Of a stretch of 8,473 nt of DNA, positions 6,104 through 8,473 are shown in pieces; within the stretch, counting starts at the first letter, position 1, and each line of letters starts with the position of its first letter. Source of the stretch: Flavobacteriales bacterium. GTDB lineage: Bacteria; Bacteroidota; Bacteroidia; DT-38. Location: positions 1 to 8,473 of the forward strand of contig JABSPR010000442.1 of the NCBI GenBank assembly GCA_013214975.1, read 5' to 3'. The notes under the pieces were generated by a model. The model did no database searches. It saw nothing but the letters and a program-made list of their open reading frames with translations, and was not told where the DNA came from. A program made the position numbers and the translations under genes.

Positions 6104-7339
6104 TTGAAAAAATTCAACATTCCTAACTTTTACAAAAGCTCATTTATTACAGAGCTTAAGGAATTACGAAAAGAATTAGACCCAAGAAAAAAAGACTTCT
6201 CCCCTTCTCTACTCGATTTTGGACCGGTCCGATTTTTAATTGCAAGACACTTTGGGTTTTGCTATGGTGTAGAGAACGCAATTGAAATTTCATATAGAGC
6301 AATTGAAGAGAACCCTACTAAGAAGATCTACTTGTTAAGTCAGATGATTCACAACCCCGAGGTAAATGCAGACCTCGTAAGTAGAGGCATTACTTTCATA
6401 CAAGATACGTCGGGGAACCAAATCACACCTTGGGAACAAATAGAAAAAGACAACATCGTAATTATTCCAGCTTTTGGCACAACGCTCGATACAGAAGAAA
6501 AACTAGCGAATATTGGCCTAGAAGTATACAAGTACGATACTACTTGCCCTTTTGTAGAACGTGTTTGGAAAAAGTCTCAAAAACTCGGAACAGATAATTA
6601 CACAATTATCATTCATGGCAAACATAATCACGAAGAAACCAAAGCCACTTTTTCAAGAAGCAGGTTAAATGCACCATCCTTAATAGTAAAAGATTTACAA
6701 GAGGCGATGTTGCTTGCAGATATTATCTTAGGTGATGTACCGGAAGAAGATTTTTACACAGCATTTGAGGGGAGACACACAGAAGGTTTTGACGTCTCTA
6801 AGAACCTTCAAAAGGTTGGCGTAATTAATCAGACTACGATGCTAGCACAGGAAACGCAAAACATTGCCAACACATTGAAAGATGCCTTAAACAAAAAGCA
6901 TGGCCAGAATGAAGATAAGAGTCACTTTGCTGACACTCGAGACACTTTATGTTATGCAACAAACGACAATCAAGAGGCAACATATTCTCTATTAGAGAAA
7001 CATGCTGATATGGCAATAGTTGTAGGTGGCTACAATAGCTCTAATACATCCCACCTAGTAGAACTTTGCGAAAATAAATTACCCACCTATTTTATTTCTT
7101 CAGAAAGCGAAATTGAAAGCAACGACACTTTAAATCATTTTGATTGGAGGAATGAAGTGAAAGTTCAAACCAAGGACTATTTGCCAACCAAATCACCACT
7201 GACAATAATCCTTACGAGTGGAGCTTCTTGCCCAGATGCAACAATAGAACGAGTTTTACTGAAAGTTTTATCCTTTTTTAATGACTCAAAGTCTCTTGAT
7301 GATGTAATGAAAACTATCCGGCAGCAATTGCCTTCTTAG
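6104..7339 (+). CDS. ispH: 4-hydroxy-3-methylbut-2-enyl diphosphate reductase
   Basis: IspH is the last enzyme of the MEP pathway; it reduces HMBPP to isopentenyl and dimethylallyl diphosphate with a [4Fe-4S] cluster. The three cluster cysteines are C53 (HFGFCYGVENA), C148 (TTCPFV) and C283 (DTLCYATNDNQEA). Substrate-contact motifs are also present: MIHNPEVN (81-88, with His83), HGKHNHEE (171-178), NQTTMLAQET (242-251), VVGGYNSSNTSHL (306-318) and TSGASCPDATIERV (371-384). At 411 residues it is much longer than the roughly 315-residue E. coli enzyme. The extra length is an N-terminal extension of about 40 residues plus insertions near 195-235 and 262-280, as in flavobacterial and plant/cyanobacterial-like forms. 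The start is TTG at 6104: a TAA at 6068 closes the frame and no ATG lies between, while MKKFNIPNFY resembles family N-termini. The end overlaps cmk antisense by 26 bases. Confidence 0.95.
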   Translation: MKKFNIPNFYKSSFITELKELRKELDPRKKDFSPSLLDFGPVRFLIARHFGFCYGVENAIEISYRAIEENPTKKIYLLSQMIHNPEVNADLVSRGITFIQDTSGNQITPWEQIEKDNIVIIPAFGTTLDTEEKLANIGLEVYKYDTTCPFVERVWKKSQKLGTDNYTIIIHGKHNHEETKATFSRSRLNAPSLIVKDLQEAMLLADIILGDVPEEDFYTAFEGRHTEGFDVSKNLQKVGVINQTTMLAQETQNIANTLKDALNKKHGQNEDKSHFADTRDTLCYATNDNQEATYSLLEKHADMAIVVGGYNSSNTSHLVELCENKLPTYFISSESEIESNDTLNHFDWRNEVKVQTKDYLPTKSPLTIILTSGASCPDATIERVLLKVLSFFNDSKSLDDVMKTIRQQLPS

Positions 7340-8003
7340 CTAAGGCTACCGCTTGAGACAATTGTTCTTCTCTTGATATAAAAGAATTATCAATCAAGAC
7401 AGCATCGTCTGCTTTTTTTAATGGACTAATTTTTCTGGTAGAATCAATCAAGTCTCTCTGTTCTAAGTTTTCGAGTACTTCTTCAATTCCAATCTCTACG
7501 CCAGACTTATGAAGTTCCAGTAATCGCCTTTCGGCTCTAACATTGACATTTGCAGTAAGAAATATTTTTAATTCAGCATCAGGAATTACGACAGTCCCGA
7601 TATCCCTACCATCCATTACAACACCTTTTTCCTTAGCCAGAGCTTGCTGAATCTGAACAAGCTTTACCCTTACTATTTTCTCTTTACTTATAATACTTAC
7701 TGCATTTGAAACTTCAGGCCTTCTAATTTGAGTTTCAACCGAGATTCCATTTAATATTGTTTCAGCCTTTCCGTTTTTATCAACATTATAGCTTAAGTCT
7801 ATCTTACTAATCTCCGCTTCTAACTTATCTACGTCTAGATCCCAATCTTGAACAATCTCGTTTTGAATACAAAAAAGAGCTACTGCTCTATACATAGCAC
7901 CGGTATCAACATGAAAGTAACCAAACTCATTTGCCAACTGCTTAGCAAGAGTACTTTTCCCACACGAGGAATGACCATCAATAGAAATTGAAATTTTTCT
8001 CAT
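7314..8003 (-). CDS. cmk: Cytidylate kinase
   Basis: Cmk transfers phosphate from ATP to CMP or dCMP, feeding CTP and dCTP pools. The 229-residue length is normal for the bacterial enzyme. Motifs in order are the P-loop GHSSCGKST (10-18), DTGAMYRA (33-40), the CMP-binding RRPEVSNAVS (94-103), MDGRDIGTVV (130-139), the RAERR segment (156-160), the lid-type RDLIDSTR (183-190) and SPLKKADDAVLID (193-205). All key residues seem intact. The ATG at 8003 directly follows the TAA of porQ with no base between (TAAATG), so translation of the pair is probably coupled. I see no promoter at the junction. The 3' end runs 26 bases into the end of the opposing ispH gene, with no hairpin terminator there. Confidence 0.96.
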   Translation of the reverse strand: MRKISISIDGHSSCGKSTLAKQLANEFGYFHVDTGAMYRAVALFCIQNEIVQDWDLDVDKLEAEISKIDLSYNVDKNGKAETILNGISVETQIRRPEVSNAVSIISKEKIVRVKLVQIQQALAKEKGVVMDGRDIGTVVIPDAELKIFLTANVNVRAERRLLELHKSGVEIGIEEVLENLEQRDLIDSTRKISPLKKADDAVLIDNSFISREEQLSQAVALAKKAIAAG

Positions 8004-8473
8004 TTAGCTATCTTCTTTGGGACCAATTACAGTTTTCTTTTTAAACTGAGATAAATGTGCTACTATATTTATTTGATTTGAAGGTCCTCCTTTCTGGCTA
8101 GAAGTAATACTATAGTTTAGACTAAACTTCTTAACATTTACACCAACACCAAACGAAAACCCTACCAATCCAGGTCTCGTATCTATTATCATTTCCTTGC
8201 GTGCTTTATAATTCCAGCCTAGTCTTAAATGAAAATTATCGGAAAACAACAATTCAGAGCCAATAGATATATGTTTTAAAAAATTATCCGAATGCGATTT
8301 GAATTTATCAAATGCGTTATCGCCCCCTTGTATGTCTTCTCCAGTAAATGGGTCTACATCTAACAAGGTATCATTAACGTCTACAAAAGAAGCTTTTCTA
8401 AACAGATTACTATAAACAGCAGATAATCTTAAAGGAGCATGCGCGAATTTGTCCGATACTCCAAGTTTAAATT
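8004..8473 (-). CDS. porQ: Type IX secretion system protein PorQ, C-terminal part
   Basis: The gene runs in from the right edge; the last 155 residues and the TAA at 8004-8006 are visible, and the frame stays open to the window end. The sequence has the alternating hydrophobic/polar strands of an outer-membrane beta barrel. It shows the features of the PorQ/PorV-like family: KFAHAPLRLSAVYSN near the left of the fragment, ISIGSELLFSDNFHLRLGWNYKARKEM, GLVGFSFGVGVNVKKFSLNYS and a final strand NQINIVAHLSQF. PorQ is an outer-membrane accessory of type IX secretion, the export route specific to Bacteroidota, and is needed for surface attachment of cargo in Porphyromonas. The short tail after the last strand is charged (KKKTVIGPKEDS). 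Being directly joined to cmk supports the call, as I recall this pairing in other Bacteroidota. The remainder of the gene and its promoter are outside. Confidence 0.82.
   Translation of the reverse strand, partial: FKLGVSDKFAHAPLRLSAVYSNLFRKASFVDVNDTLLDVDPFTGEDIQGGDNAFDKFKSHSDNFLKHISIGSELLFSDNFHLRLGWNYKARKEMIIDTRPGLVGFSFGVGVNVKKFSLNYSITSSQKGGPSNQINIVAHLSQFKKKTVIGPKEDS

Noticed and set aside
1..8473. Mobile element, CRISPR array, prophage or defence island
   Set aside because: No transposase, integrase, long inverted or direct repeats, spacer-repeat pattern or tRNA site was found. Gene content is housekeeping throughout.

Overview
The window looks like ordinary chromosomal DNA of a low-GC member of the Bacteroidota, probably close to Flavobacteriales. 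Four things point that way: a PorQ subunit of the type IX secretion system, which is confined to this phylum; two promoters matching the Bacteroidota sigma-A consensus (TTG, about 19 bases, TAnnTTTG); start codons mostly without Shine-Dalgarno sequences; and a long IspH with an N-terminal extension of the kind seen in flavobacteria. The species cannot be named from the sequence alone.

Layout. Positions 1-394 (+) hold the end of feoB and a small Cys-rich FeoB-partner membrane protein, for ferrous iron uptake. Positions 446-1033 (+) hold an unrecognised exported protein with an apparent TTG start. It converges on a minus-strand block read from right to left: rpsA (ribosomal protein S1, 5906-3969), a strong hairpin terminator, pyrR and pyrB (overlapping, 3891-2421), then a STAS-domain protein and rnz (2341-1042). 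The last two are preceded by a good promoter. On the right, ispH (+, 6104-7339) diverges from rpsA across a 197-base intergenic region that carries the rpsA promoter. The tail of ispH overlaps antisense the tail of cmk (-). cmk starts directly after the stop of porQ (-), which runs off the window.

How the genes relate. PyrR and PyrB belong to pyrimidine synthesis, and Cmk phosphorylates CMP and dCMP. IspH makes isoprenoid precursors, RNase Z matures tRNA 3' ends, and S1 acts in translation. Feo takes up Fe(II), and IspH needs a [4Fe-4S] cluster, but the two loci are separate and I do not infer a functional link. I see no mobile element, tRNA, rRNA, CRISPR array, phage gene or defence system. 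No stretch over 300 bases lacks a gene.

The points most worth a second look are small: the three TTG starts, one of them just after an in-frame ATG...TAG mini-ORF; a palindrome lying over the promoter of the STAS-rnz operon; a GGAGG motif held in a small hairpin in the rpsA leader; the missing PyrR attenuator; and the antisense overlap of ispH and cmk. I found no convincing undescribed system.
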